Assembly: GCA_008360955.1 (NCBI GenBank)
Contig: LUCM01004792.1
Span: forward strand, 89,268 to 153,267
Direction: 5' to 3'
Length of the DNA: 64,000 nucleotides
Source: Fasciolopsis buskii
Taxonomy: Eukaryota; Platyhelminthes; Trematoda; Plagiorchiida; Fasciolidae
The notes under the pieces are model-generated. The model ran no database searches. It had not been told where the DNA came from and was given only the letters and a program-made list of their open reading frames with translations. Below, in pieces: positions 12,416 through 25,118 of the stretch; positions within the stretch are counted from its first letter, which is position 1; each line of letters begins with the position of its first letter. The position numbers were made by a program, and so were the translations under genes.

Positions 12416-13089
12416 AAAAATGGTGACAACAGATTGATGCAAAGTCCTCGTTGCCCTACTCAACATCAGAAACCTAATAAATGTAAGAAGTGACTTAAAT
12501 ACTTCATCATGATCAAATGGGCTTACATTTTGGCACAGGACAAATATGGCAGTGGAAGACAGACTCTGACTGGCCCTGCCGATGTGCGTTCTATTTCAGT
12601 TAAACAAATAGAGCGAGATGACGCTTTATCAGAGGGGCACGACTTATTGTAATTCGGAGTGCGCCAACGAAAAATAATTCAGTGAAACTGCCCTGCTTAC
12701 GATCCAGGCCCTGCAAGCTGCCTGGGCTAGTTTACTGAATTCTGGCTGCATACGTCAGCGTGCGCGTTCTGACAAAACGCTGCAGAATAAGTGACGACCA
12801 TTGGCTCGGTCACAGTAACTAGTAGAGCAGAAGCTTACTGGATACTGGGGACCCCAAAATGACTGTTGTATGCGTACTCTCGGTACTTGCTTTTTACGTT
12901 ATAACGGAAGCAATCGTAACGTAATGGTACCCCGCGTTTGGATCTAGTTATAATTTTGAGATTAAAACTGTTGTTCAGTAGTATATTACTTACAATGAGA
13001 CTCAGGGGTCTTATAGTTCTAGCAATTTGTCGGTTTCTCGAGTTTGATCAACTCTATGAAATGCAGCCAAGTAGGATTATTTCAAACAG

Positions 13090-13960
13090 TAAGAACTGTG
13101 GATGCTGTCAAACATCGGCTAACACCTAGTCCTGATGGCACTGCTAGGGTAGAGGACATGAACGAAGGAATTGATTTTCGCGTTCTAAAATTTACGCACT
13201 GTTGACTGATAGGCAGTCGAGGAGATGGGGATCTAATGTGTTACCTAGGTATAAGACGCTGTCCTCAGAATGAAAAAAAGGGGAGACTTTTTTATGCTAT
13301 TGAAGCTTGCAAAGCTGATTAGTGGATGGGCAACAAATGCATCTACCTGTTGCGGTTCCAACCTATGCAGTTGTTGGCATATCTAAATTCTAGCTCAGTA
13401 AAACTCCAAACACTTTTGCGTACCGTAATGCAATGCTCACAGCAGATAGGTAGATGGTCCCGACAAATAGCGAAATACTACACTAGGGAAAGCACAGAAT
13501 TAAATTCATTTACAGGGCACTGGAGCTTCTGGTTGATTGGATAACAAGTAGTAACGTGGATAAGCTTCAGATCTCTTTTCATTTTCATTTTGGTCTCAAA
13601 AAAGGCCTGCTTTGTAGCACCTCTTCGTTGGCCTGTGTCGAACCATAGTTATTCGGTAAGGAAAGAATTAGATGCTGTTATTCTGAACATTTTTGGGGGC
13701 ACTGAATAAGTCTGCCGCAATAGAATAGTAAAGAAAATTCAACACCTCAAAAAAGTAGACCCCAAGCCCTAATTAATTGAGGACTAGTTAATAAGTCATT
13801 TCTTTGAGAGCTGCAAACGCTTACTGGCATAACTTTTAATCGTGGAAGACATTATGAAACGTCCTATGTTAATGCAACTTTTACTTCTGGTTCACAAGAA
13901 CGAAAAATCTTCGGCGTTTCAGTATCTCTGCTTTACTGGAAGGAATTGTTTAAAAATGCA
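13090..13960 (+). pseudogene. Decayed LINE reverse transcriptase (CR1/jockey-like)
   Basis: Read across frameshifts, this stretch contains pieces of a non-LTR reverse transcriptase in the right order. A V-K-H-R-L...P-S-P-D-G segment (13,107-13,139) resembles the K-S-P-G-P-D-G region. T-S-G-S-Q (13,883-13,897), followed by F-G-V-S-V-S-L-L-Y-W, resembles the S-G-V-P-Q-G...L-F-L-L-Y-I block. Stops and frame changes are frequent, so it is inactive. It looks more like the second LINE family (51.3-52.1 kb) than the one at 44 kb. Similarity is by eye to family consensus features. Confidence 0.45.
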
Positions 13961-16900
13961 GCCGAATTGCAATCGGCTTGGACTTGGAAATTTTGCGACA
14001 GTGCTGAACTGAGCTCATGGTTTTGAGTCACGTATAAAGGCTTTTGTTGCGAATCAGCAAAGGCGTCCACATGCAAATCCGTCGATCAGATGTCTTGGTC
14101 GCTATCGATGGTGGTGTACCACGACGTTTGTAACTTATCAGGACAGAGACCTACAAGTTAATAACAGAAACACGCGTATGACAAATATAAACCATTTAAG
14201 CTTTTTTCTTGATACAGACAAATGACGGCTGTTTGTTATTTAGTTGGACCAATCTTCTTGAATACCCTTAGGCTAAAGAAAGTTTCTCCTGTGCATCTTC
14301 AAATGAATTAAGGTGGATCTGTCTTCTTTGTTTGCATAGTCTTGTGGAAGAAAAAGTTGTTAAGCGAATTTAAGGGGTTCCCATTCCCTATTGATGGGCA
14401 AAAAATAATCAGCTACAATCGTTGACTAAAAGCCATCAGCTTACTTGCAACAGTAAGTTATTTTATACACCACTCGTCATCGGCTGTGGTCAGAATTCAG
14501 AGATGCAAGTAGAATCCTAGCTAATCAATGAAGACTAATATCGTTGGCACATATTCCGTTCACACAGACGCACTCCGGTGGTCTACCTCTGAAGTTCTAT
14601 CTATAGAGTAGGATGAATGACTTCCAGAATGCCCCTCTCGCACCTGTCGTTATAGAAAAAGCTTCTAGCTACAACGGGATTTTGCTATTGAGTGTAAGCT
14701 AGGCACCAAAACGCAGCAGGGGACCAACAGATTGTGTCATATTTGGGCACGACCGCGGACGCGAAATTTGACTGAAAACTGAAACCAACATTCGCATTCC
14801 ATTATTAGCGCAAGCTAGTCTAATGGATCACATGCAGCGATGGAAAATCACTAGCACGATCACTTGTTTCTTTGAATTTCACTGAAATTATAAAGTTTTA
14901 TTCACCCGGAGAATTTTGAATTTTCATAAATTTCCTAGATAACTTCCCATGAGCTGTTGACTTGCAACAAATTTTGTTGAAAAAATCTTTCACACTCATT
15001 TGAATCTTTGATTCTATTACTGTGGATCAATTCTGCGAATGAAGTAAATCAAGAACCAATAAGTCCTTCTTCAGTACTCCTGTGCTTGTTCAAGGTGACT
15101 TGAGATTTTCCAATAAAATGTGAAAATACGAAATCTACCACGAGTAAAACTTGGTTCGAATTTTCAATTTGCTGAAGAGTACGAATATCACATCTATGCT
15201 GCAAAAATGTTCTCGCATATCCGATCAGACGCATTGTAAACCGGCGAACTAATCAACTTAGGTATGTCTCTTATAAATTTCGATGCCTCATTTTGTCTGC
15301 TACTGACCGACGCTTGATAATGGATACCGGTAACGAAAATTTTCAACATTATCTAATATTGATTAGAAAGAAACCCTTAGGACAACAATAATTTGCAACG
15401 ATTTTATCGTGCACACTTTTCTCGCATGCGTTAATAATTTTATCCTAACCGTGACCTTGAAACGAAGGATCTAAAAAAATCGTGGCCTTTATGAGGACCA
15501 GAATGCCAAGCAGTAAGGGATTACTATTTACCACTTTTACTACTATGATTTTCCGCTACTCGTTTTTGAGAAAAATTCATTGTAATCCTGAAAAATTGAG
15601 TAGCTTAATTTTACTCCATATGAAAAATTAAATGTTGTCATGCTTGCGGTGGAGAATTTCATACACATATGGGCGGAGTGCCCAAATATTCAGTCAGTTC
15701 ACTCGACTTTGATGATGATTTCGTGTTGCGGAATGCCATGAACATTGCTTGCACAGTGGATTTTAAATCAGCATTTTGCAACATTGGTCAAAAAATATCA
15801 CGCCTAATGACTGATGCGTTGCATTAAAATTCTTTCTTGCTCCAAAAACCCCAGCGTTGCCATATTGCAGAATGCGCAGATAATCGCAGACACTTTCAGT
15901 TTATTTCAGAAATTTCCACAATTGTAGATGTGTTTGCAGATCTAACCTAGGCATTGAGAGATGTTTTTGTTCTAACAAGGTTCATGATTTTTGCACGGTT
16001 AGTCTACTTACCGATGAAAACGAAATTCTGGTTGGAAATCCACAGTAATACTTATCGGCCGTGCGCGACATCAGGAGTGAAGCCGAGACTAAGGAAGTAC
16101 CAAGCGTCCAGCCAAGGCGACGCAGTGCAGTCAGTTCGATAGCATCATAAACTTGGCGATGGATGGATGAGAGTATGGAATCGTACAGTGAGCGAATGTT
16201 TCGACGAAAGCATACTGCAATTTAGTGCTTTGGAAAAACCTTTTCTTCGAGAGGAAGTGACGGCAATTTTTATAAAATGATTTAACATTTAATATGGTCT
16301 CTAAACTTTGAATTTGTTGCGTAATTTCCATCGCTATTGGATAACATTAACTTTTTGACAGTTTCACTCTAAGAGAGCTAGTGGAATGGAAGAATTTTTC
16401 AACCATTCCGATTCGCTAAATTTAAGCCTCTGACTAACTGAAGGAATGACCACATCGCAGTTGTGAAATATATACATTATTCAAAATTGAACGCTTGTTT
16501 TCTTGAGTTACGGGTGCAAGGATATCTAGAATATTTTGATGATTTGACATAATAGAGAAGTGATAAGGGCTGGTCATGGACTGGGCCAGCTCTAAATCCA
16601 TCTGATGTTTTACAAGTTACCTTGAAGCAGGCAATTGTGCAGGCAAGTGGATTTGTCTATAAAAATACAAGCAATCAAGTAACTAGACCTCATTTCTCGT
16701 AAAATACTTCATGTAAATAAATAAATAATAATACTAGTATTAGTCCTAGTAGCCGTTTTGCCTATTTCTTGCCTGTCTACGAACTCGAGTACCTAATTCC
16801 TACTTGGGATTCCCCGAAATAAGCATCATTCAGAGGACAGAAGTTTTGTTACATGCTTAAATTTCCCAACTGAAAAATATATTTTTACTCTAACTGTCAG

Positions 16901-18439
16901 TCTTGTCTAGCCGTAGAATTATCGATCAGTCATTGCTGCGATTCACTGACATCCATTCACATATATGGTTCGTGAAACAAAGTACATTTTAGCAGAATGA
17001 TTAGAACGAATGATGGCAGGCTAAATAGGAGACAAAACGCACAAACCAATGACCATTCCAAAGTAAACTAAACTAATCAATTCTTGCCAACGAATTTTAT
17101 TAGTGTTTCAAATGACGAGCTAAAAACTCAACATTACGAATGTAATGAATAGTTTTGTTTGCACTTCGGATCCAGATTAGTTTGACAACCGCTTGTGTAT
17201 ACTGAAGCCATATCCAGAAGTGAACGTATATGGTGTGGAATTTAGCACAAATGTTGATTACAGAATGCTTCTCTGGACAAGTAGTTCTTATTTAGGTTTT
17301 TTTAACTTTCCCGTTTTAAGACTTAAAGTTTTACCAGTAAAGTTCATTCGATAAGATCACGCAAAAATGGATCATGCAGTTTATCCTAATTGAAATGTCT
17401 GGGTAAATTTCAAGCTGTCCATCTTGCACTTATTCGAACGTTTGTATTCCCTCTAGTCATTGCTGGGCTCTTGAAAAATGGAGAATTAATTCACGTTTAT
17501 TACCAATTAAAATTGGTGAACATGGCCTTTCTGGTCGGTGCAGAATGCGGTCACAGATGAAGTGAACTATGCAAGTAGGTTGAGTTTAGCTTGGAGCATT
17601 GGTGAAATGTATGAAATCCATCAGTTGGAATGGAATGCAGAACACCAAACGTCGTCCTGTCATGCGACACTGGAACTGATTTGCCGCAGCCACACAAAGT
17701 CAGCAGTGACCAACTGTGGACATCAAAGAATACTTTGATTGACAGATTAGAACACCGGGGAATTAAATCGGGTTCAAACTGGAAGGATGCACATGAATAT
17801 GCATACCATTTGGTTCCTTGCTTGTAGCTATACTGATGCATTAAGAATTAATGATATGCGCAAAAATCCGAATAGTTGTTGTGATAAAAAAAATGGTCAA
17901 AGCAGGGAATAATTTCTTGCTATGGGCTAAAATTTTGCTTAGCTATTGGCTGTTAAGCAAGTCTAGCCGGTTCACTTGTAAACCTGAAATAACAGTATGC
18001 GGCCATAAATCGAGCAAGGAAGCCTATTATTCTCGATTTCAGAATGGAAACGGACATGGTTTCTATAGGAACGGATAATCCGATGTTAACGTTGAAGATG
18101 GATATCTGATTAAGTGCTTACCGATGCCAAAGCAAATAGCCTGATTATTGAGGTCTCAGGGTCAGTGTGCCGAACTGAAATAATGCAAAAGAGCCACTTG
18201 TGTGGTGTATCCATTAATCCCATGACAGTTATCGTCTGATATCAGAGGTGGAGTAACTTCAAAACGTCCACGGCATTACACGGTAAGGAAAATAATCTCC
18301 ATTCAATAGCAGTTCATGTCGTCAAGTTATTTTGCAATACATGGAACCCTGTATGTTACTGGTTTGAACATCCGTATTCATTGCGTCTCTTCCACAACAT
18401 CGTGACCTGGAGTGATCAAGTAGTTAACATCTCAAGGCG
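13961..18439. other. No recognisable gene
   Basis: No domain-bearing frame found. A somewhat GC-richer patch at 17,540-17,830 is open on both strands (17,538-17,738 +, 17,630-17,827 +, 17,551-17,841 -), but I recognise nothing in it. A simple A/T run (aaataaataaataataat) lies near 16,718. Confidence 0.45.
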
Positions 18440-18690
18440 TCATCCCGAAGGGGAAAATTTTGGCTCTTTTATTGTCTGCCAAATTTCCCGCATGCAGTTC
18501 CAAGCTTTCTTTGTTCTCCGTGATTGTAAGTGAAGTAACTTGCGGTAAAGTTGATGCAAACAGTGAATGTCAAAGACTCGCAATGCTTGGATGTTTTGAC
18601 TGCAAACAACCACTCCCAAAGAGGCTGAATATGCGGCTCTCGAGATGTTTACCAACCTGCCTGTCAGTAGGTGAGCTATCACAGTTTACA
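18440..18690 (-). pseudogene. Possible LINE C-terminal remnant
   Basis: The - strand frame has the pattern Q-A-L-R-V-F-D-I-H-C-L-H-Q-L, which fits the L-x-V-F-D-x-x-C-L signature found downstream of the catalytic domain in fluke LINE proteins (compare the 29 and 44-46 kb elements). A preceding G-R-L-V-N-I-S-R-A-A would correspond to the G-R-V-Y-N-A-x-V-R segment. The G-C-E-T-W-P-L block expected between them is missing or lost. An 83-codon + strand frame overlaps. Weak on its own. Confidence 0.35.
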
Positions 18691-18783
18691 AGAGAATTTC
18701 ATTTTTTCTAAGGAAAGTCTTTAATAATGTTTGCGATTAATAGCGCTTTAATTAGCACAATTTTGAATAAACCAGTATAAATT

Positions 18784-18800
18784 ACTATTACTGCTACTAT

Positions 18801-18847
<47 letters not shown>
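18784..18847 (+). repeat. (ACT)n trinucleotide microsatellite
   Basis: A pure ACT repeat runs from about 18,801 to 18,846 (about 15 units), preceded by imperfect ATT/ACT units from 18,784. Length polymorphism is likely. No gene overlaps it. Confidence 0.95.
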
Positions 18848-19213
18848 TATACTCCTGATGATTTGACGCCTTCGCCAGTGTTTACCGATAAACAGAGAAG
18901 TGCCACGTTCTGCTGATTTCCAATTTCGCATACTTTGCAACTGATTGTATCTGCACATCAGTCAAACAATAGCTATTTCGTTTATTGTGGTGCTGTACAT
19001 GTAAACAGCTGTTGGAACAAAGTAAAATCATTGATGTTTTCCGTTTCTGGTTAGAATTTTATCAGCCCGCCAAAATACATCTTCTGTCATTTTGTGCACC
19101 ACTGGTATTCGTCATTCAGTCGTTAATCCATAAATAATCATATTCGCAGTGTATTTCAAAGCATAAATTGCACCACTTTTATGGATGCTAATTTCAAAAT
19201 AAGCAGACATTAT

Positions 19214-19404
19214 CAGGACCAAATGACGTAAAGAATGTATCGAAAAATCAATGCTCCGTGCATTGGTTTTTATTGTGAATGATGTAATGTTAGTGATTTT
19301 CATTGTAAAACTTGCTTTGAAAAGGACTACTCACGGAAGTCGAAAAGTTGTCGCATTACATCTACCAACAACATTGTGTTATTAACATTATATCATTCAC
19401 AATA
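19214..19404 (+). repeat. Penelope-like 3'-end motif, copy 2, with terminal inverted repeat
   Basis: It shares CAGGACCAAAT...TGAAAAA-like sequence and the whole 3' motif with copy 3 at 27.6 kb. The core here reads CGAAAAGTTG, one base off consensus. It has an extra 5' piece: 19,272-19,292 is the inverted copy of 19,383-19,403 (ATTGTGAATGATGTAATGTTA against TAACATTATATCATTCACAAT, 20 of 21 pairs). The unit could therefore fold into a hairpin of about 130 nt enclosing the GAAAC motif. Confidence 0.55.
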
Positions 19405-21440
19405 ATCAGATATTACTTTGCAAAAGCTAACTGATAGTTAGGATTGCAATTCAAGTACCTGAAATAGCTGTCCTCGAGTTTGCAGTCGTTGGATTTTTAT
19501 AGAATGAAGAAATCGTCTGCAAAATTATGCCATAGTGAATCGTCAACAAATCGGGGTGTCCATGAGTCACACCATAGGAACAGACAATTCAAAAATCAAA
19601 TAGGCTATAGCACGAATTACACAGGAGAGTCCCTATCGATTGTCTGGTTCCTGAAAAGCAAATCAGATCCTTTCAATAGCAAAACATGTGTCGATATTCT
19701 TTCTATATGATTTTGCATGGACTGCATGCGTTGAAACCAGAACCTCCATTGAAGTCATACGATAGGAAATTTTTGTTTGAAAGGAGAAGACCAACGCCCA
19801 AGGTGGGACTGGGTGTTTGGTTGTGCTTTAACCACTAGCACCACTGATGCCGTACGGATTACGTTATTGTATTTGGAATGCGTTGACGAAGATGGTTCAC
19901 TTGCAAATCCGCTAAGCAAGAAAAAATCTGATGCACAGAAGCGTCGTAATAAAACCATCTAGATAACGTTTATAAAACCTGCGGGTCTGGAGGATCTTTT
20001 ACGTATCTTCTCGGTGAATTCTACTATGTTGTATTATTTAGCAATGGGAAAAAATAATGGCTTGGGAATTCGCCTTTGCTGACAATAGTTCCCGATCGAA
20101 ATTAACAGAAGTCGCCGTGTTGACAGGATGTACTATATAATGTATGAACTTGCCACCAGTAACGTGAATGCTAAAAAGCTTATAGTTAGAATCTTAAAGT
20201 AGGCAGGTGCATTTGGCCGGATTTTCATTTAATTTACCATTAGAATTCACTTGGACTCAATTGTTTGTACCGGTTTAAAGCACACGTGTATCTTGTGTGA
20301 CTAGTAGTTCGAAGGCTAGCTACGCAGTGTTTAACGAGGCAGTGGAACCACTGTTGCACCTACAAACGTTATGGTAATGGAATGCACCTGTTCCTAACAT
20401 CTTCAATTAGGTGTAACTAACTGCAGTTTTACGATTCGCCGTCCTATGCTTGTTATGCGCACACGATTCTGTGTGACAGCTTCGTAGTTTTGGATATCAC
20501 GTACCCTGTCTGTTGAGAAGGATGCACAAACTACTACATGGATTTAATCGTACAGAACTAAAACTTATATTGTTTCTTGGTGATATTCTTTCTGGGAATT
20601 TACCTTGGCTAAACATCGCTAAATACAATAACATCAGCGCAGGGAAATGTTAACGGATGACAGTATTTTGTTATTTTGTTGACGTTCACACTTTGATAAC
20701 GCGGAATGAATCTTTCAAAAGCAGATACCAGAAGAAATGTTGGGTAAAATAACCAATGATGAATTCTGAGGATCGAAAAAGACTTTTTGACCGTCGCAAT
20801 ATTGAATCACATTTTGAATCAGTGAAGAGACTGAACGCCATAGCGAACGGTTGTCAAGATCGAAACTGCAAGATATTTTGCTCACATCATTCGTCAAATT
20901 AGATTAGAACACATGGTCAGTGACAGCAGAAAAAAAGGAAACTAAAACGGCATTTTTTTCTAATGGCCAGTTCTGGTGGTTTTCTGTGAGTTCCATTAGG
21001 GAACAAGACAGGAGGAATACGTGGTTAGTTAATAAAAGAAGTGTCATATGATGGCAACTGATGCATTCTGGTATGTTTCCAAAACACTTGGAGGAAAACT
21101 TCTATTTAGATGGATAACTAAATTGTAAACCGTGTTTTACTGGGCAGGGATGCCCGTACCGTTCTTGATACTCCCATTTTTATGGAAAAACAAACTGCAC
21201 TCTGAACGGAACCATAATGAGTTTTGCAAGTAAAAACTGCAGACTTAAGTGCCAAAATGATCCAAAAGGCATCTTTTGTAAGGGCCAGATATGACAACTT
21301 ACGTGGTTAAAGATTCATATTGTTTTAAATGATTTATCATGCATTATCGCTTCCGTGCTCACCATTTAGTTAACCGGGAAGCAAAGTATACCAGTTTTAT
21401 TCTGGTTAGAAATCGTGAGCAACAAACATTTTTCCGATCA
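19405..21440. other. No recognisable gene
   Basis: Short frames only (19,480-19,710 +; 19,777-19,962 + and its antisense). The 19,777 frame ends in a very basic K-K-K-S-D-A-Q-K-R-R-N-K peptide but lacks other support. Confidence 0.5.
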
Positions 21441-21444
21441 AAAA

Positions 21445-21500
21445 TGGGACTCAACCAGGACTAACGATCGTTAGTCAGCCGTCTAATCCACTAGGCTAAC
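21445..21500 (-). repeat. tRNA-like SINE head or tRNA pseudogene
   Basis: On the - strand, TAGCCTAGTGG (21,488-21,498) fits an RNA polymerase III A box and GGTTGAGTCC (21,447-21,456) fits a B box lacking one base, about 30 nt apart. Between them is an 18-bp perfect palindrome (21,459-21,476, GACTAACGATCGTTAGTC) where an anticodon arm would be, and no normal anticodon stem can be drawn. A functional tRNA is unlikely. Confidence 0.45.
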
Positions 21501-22986
21501 TGGGTTGGTTTTTCCACAGGTTATCGAACACCAACATTATACATTGCCGGGCACTTATCTGATTCTTCAGAAGGCTGAATACGTTACACACTTCTTCCAC
21601 GGTTTCTTAATGATGAGTTTGAGGACTGATAGTAAACGGCAATTATTTGTAGGTGGGGATGTAATATAAAACATTTGATGGAATAAGAGAAACTAATTCC
21701 CACGCACACTAGTTAACAAAAGAGTTTCGTTCTGTTTATTTTTTTAACGGCCTCCTAGCTTCATTTGCATTTTGAAGATGGTATGATCCACAGGTATTCC
21801 GTTGTATACATGGTAGATGGAATCTGGCCTGAGATTGGCATAGCCAAATTGTGAGAGGGAGGGCTGTTCACCACCAAAATGTATTCTGCTTCTTTTTAAG
21901 GCCCTCTCCTAAAACTGCCCTTGCTCTGTTCAGTGCTGCGTACGTTCACAAATAATGTGATTTTTGACTGCAGTTTTAATCAGTTTTCTGGTCGCAGGAA
22001 CAATTATCATGACGGAAAAAGTTTTTCAAAGTTTTCGTGATAGGTGAAAATGAACGATCTGTTCTGAGCTCAATACAAGACTCCATCTAGGAAGTTGAAA
22101 AGTTTCGTTTGTAGAAAAAAGTCTCCGCATAGTTCAGTTGGTTTTCTGCTTCAGTGTTGAACATTAAACCTATGGTTAATCAATGCGCGATCTGTAAAAA
22201 TATCGTCAAAAGTATGCTTTATACAAAAGGTCATTCACCGTAGACATTAATCTTTCTTTAACCAACGGCATGCGAAATCATTCAGATAAACGTCAGAACA
22301 ACGGCAGGAACGTCCTGGGGCTAAGATTTTCTACAAAAATTCGTTCTTCCGGGTTCGAGCTCTAATTGGGGCTCAATATTTATGCTATGCTGATGGTGCC
22401 TAACAAAGTCGAAGCAACTGGACACGACTTATTGAATTTCCCGAGGTAAACTGAATAGTGGTGCTGTAATATAAATCGTTTAGCGGTAGGCCCTTGAGCA
22501 GTTCGATCGACTTAAACTGCATGATTTGGAGCGATGGATTTCAAACCTCTAAATTGCAAGTCCGCAGAAAGTATAGGTGAGTATTGCTTACTCCTGGTCT
22601 GATAGTTCTGCTCTGTTCCGTTTTTGAACAAAGAAGACCGTACAAAATCATTCACAGAAGTTCAAGAGCAATTCATAAAATTTTTGATTCGACGCAATCA
22701 TTTACTGATGTCCGTGGTATTTAGGTTCTTCAACAATACTTTGATTACTTTTTACCCAACTTTAGATCCCATCTTCGAGGAACTTCTTCGTTTTCTCAGC
22801 AATCCCTAATTTATGTTTGGATGGATCTAGATGAAAGGTTAGGGTCTGTGCAGCGATTGGTTTCTGATAACTGTGCAAAAATATTAGTTGAGACTGAACC
22901 AGGACCGCTGAAACTTAGCTAGTTTGGGTGACGTTTCTTTCACTAATTGTAATTTGTTTGTTGAATTGTTTTAGTGACACATTCAG
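21501..22986. other. No recognisable gene
   Basis: Only short chance-like frames, the best being 22,624-22,809 +, which has no motif. Several CTAAC-like and polypyrimidine tracts occur, as expected in intronic DNA. Confidence 0.5.
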
Positions 22987-23259
22987 AATCTACTGAAGCG
23001 CTCGGCACCTATCATTCCGGATGAAATAACGCTGACCCAGCAGGCTTGGTTGCAGGGAATATGGTTCAATTCCAAGAAGTGGCTACTCGTAAATCCCACC
23101 CAGGCATTCAAATCCATCCAACATGAATATCATCAAACACAACTTCTGCCCTCTGAGCCAAACAACAATTATTTCGCTCCCTACCCCTCCCATGGCATGC
23201 TATCACACAAACATACACAGCAAACACATCAGAGCACTAGCCGAATTTTCACTGTCTGA
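22987..23259 (+). CDS. Candidate 3'-terminal exon, unknown protein
   Basis: Ninety open codons run from an acceptor-like cattcag (ending 22,986) to TGA at 23,257-23,259, followed by an AATAAA 57 nt later. The stretch is richer in G and C than its flanks, with varied codons and a tail rich in H, Q, N, P and Y (E-P-N-N-N-Y-F-A-P-Y-P-S-H-G). That tail is the kind of low-complexity end seen in transcription factors. No DNA-binding domain is visible. The acceptor is mediocre; a better one (ttgaattgttttag, ending near 22,974) would put an in-frame stop first. A second + frame (23,123-23,314) is also open. Confidence 0.3.
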   Translation, partial: NLLKRSAPIIPDEITLTQQAWLQGIWFNSKKWLLVNPTQAFKSIQHEYHQTQLLPSEPNNNYFAPYPSHGMLSHKHTQQTHQSTSRIFTV

Positions 23260-23315
23260 CTGCTTTTCATCAACTATGCAAATGGTTATTCTCATTCCAC
23301 AGGTCTCTTTTTGAA

Positions 23316-23321
23316 AATAAA
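23316..23321 (+). terminator. Poly(A) signal AATAAA
   Basis: Canonical hexamer 57 nt after the TGA of the candidate terminal exon. In AT-rich DNA this hexamer is common, so its value depends on that exon being real. Confidence 0.3.
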
Positions 23322-24318
23322 ATTTGATATTTTCATTACTTTTGAGTCTGTCAGTCCAAAACTGATCGTCTTCCTAATCATGTTATCAAGCTTTTCTTCC
23401 ACGATTAAATGATCAATGTAATGCTTGTTGAGTAAACGACAATCACGATGTACACTGACAATGTGACAGTGACTGTTGATGTACCGCTGGCAATTTAACC
23501 GCTAGGCTTAGATATCAGAGCCCCTTGAGGGTATTACAGGACGTTTCCTGCGATTTACCAATGACTTATCAGAATAAATCAGGCTTGATTTCAGAGTTCC
23601 TTACAATATGGTTTAAAGTATTTAGACATATTGTGTTGTTGAATACACTGGCTGGAAAACGTTGACTCATGAATCGAAATTACACCAAAAGCGTAATGAC
23701 TGAAACCACGAAAAATTTCGCATTTATTCCTCGAGATAACTGTAAGCTTTATAGTCACAGTTTTCAAAAGGTTAAACTGCATAAAGATATCTCATTAATT
23801 TTTGAATTTATTGGATGCAGTTTTTTATTTGCCAGGCCTTTTTCACTGGTTCAGAATAGCTAGAAAGAATGAAGTTATACCATTTTTAATTCACAGGAGC
23901 TCCAATCAAACGATTTGACCTACCATTAAAGGAATATATGCGGCCAAACCACGGTCCATGTAGAATCTTAATTTAGAGGACAGGCAGATTACAGGAACAT
24001 TTACCTTTTTAACTGTTTGTGAATTTCAAGTATCCATACTTAAACAAGCAAAGAGAAAGGAACACTCCGCAGGGTGCAGTCTCCTGAGTGCTTGTATTTA
24101 TAACGTTGTGTGAAAAATGCGAAAGCATGATTTTTGATCGATTAAAATCACGGCAGGTGAAGTAATTTTGTTCCTTGAGATCGAGAAAATGGCATATCAT
24201 TGAAATGCTTAATGGTAAACACGTGTAGCTAGAACATCAATATTCCTAAATCAAGGATAACGAAGACGAATATTGAGACAAATAGGCTTTGGAAAAATGA
24301 CGGATAAATACGGTTTAC

Positions 24319-24466
24319 ATGTAGCTGTAATTTGAAAAAACAAGGCAAACTTATGCATTAAATCTTCTGACTCAAGGATCTCTGGATGAAGGTTTTTTGG
24401 GTGAAGTAGACGCATCGTTTTGACAAATTGCGAAACAAGTGATTGAAGCAGGTTTTCCATTTTCTG
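24319..24466 (-). CDS. Candidate 148-nt exon, unknown protein
   Basis: On the - strand an acceptor with a pyrimidine tract (gatttctctggtcag) precedes 24,466, and a donor-like ACAT|GTAAAC follows at 24,318. The frame is open across the exon (part of an 85-codon frame, 24,251-24,508). It encodes a helical, leucine-rich peptide (M-E-N-L-L-Q-S-L-V-S-Q-F-V-K-T-M-R-L-L-H-P) followed by an acidic turn. Exit phase is 1. No family recognised; among the more protein-like of the unannotated frames. Confidence 0.3.
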
Positions 24467-25118
24467 CTGACCAGAGAAATCATAGCCCAGGCTTAAAAGC
24501 CTTACCACATTTTGTTCACAACATTTAAATTTTTCAACTTGTCATTTTCGGTCTTTTCTTGTGTCTGCTCAAACACATGCGCTATTAGTACGCAAATATC
24601 TGTTAGGCAGACGTGCAGTTCGGTGGAAGTTTTCAAAGCATTTCAAAGATGATGAAATTGTCCGTCCTTCTCAGACACTAGAATTGGAACGTTATAATAA
24701 CTTATAAGAACATTCAGAAATTTTGTCGGTGACCTTATGCTTGTTCAAAGTCATCAAAATGAAGTGACCATAGGGAATATTTTCGGTGAATTTTCGAAAG
24801 ATTAATCGCCCCGAAATACAATTCATCCGAGTTTCACAATTTCCTTATCTTCAGGCTTTCTTGCAGCCGAATCCGATTGGTTTTCAGCCTGAACAGTTTT
24901 AACCAATCACGTCGCCCCGGATGCCTGAACAAGATGTGACAGATTCTTCACACTGAGACACATGTCAACTACCCACTTTGCGGGAACCGCTTCAAGTGTA
25001 TCACTGTGGATACTCAACAGAATTTACTTTCGCCAACCCAGACGAATAATCCCGGCTTGATTGATGTGAAATTTCCATTATGGTGATCATTTTGTGATTT
25101 GAATAATGCCAACGGAGT

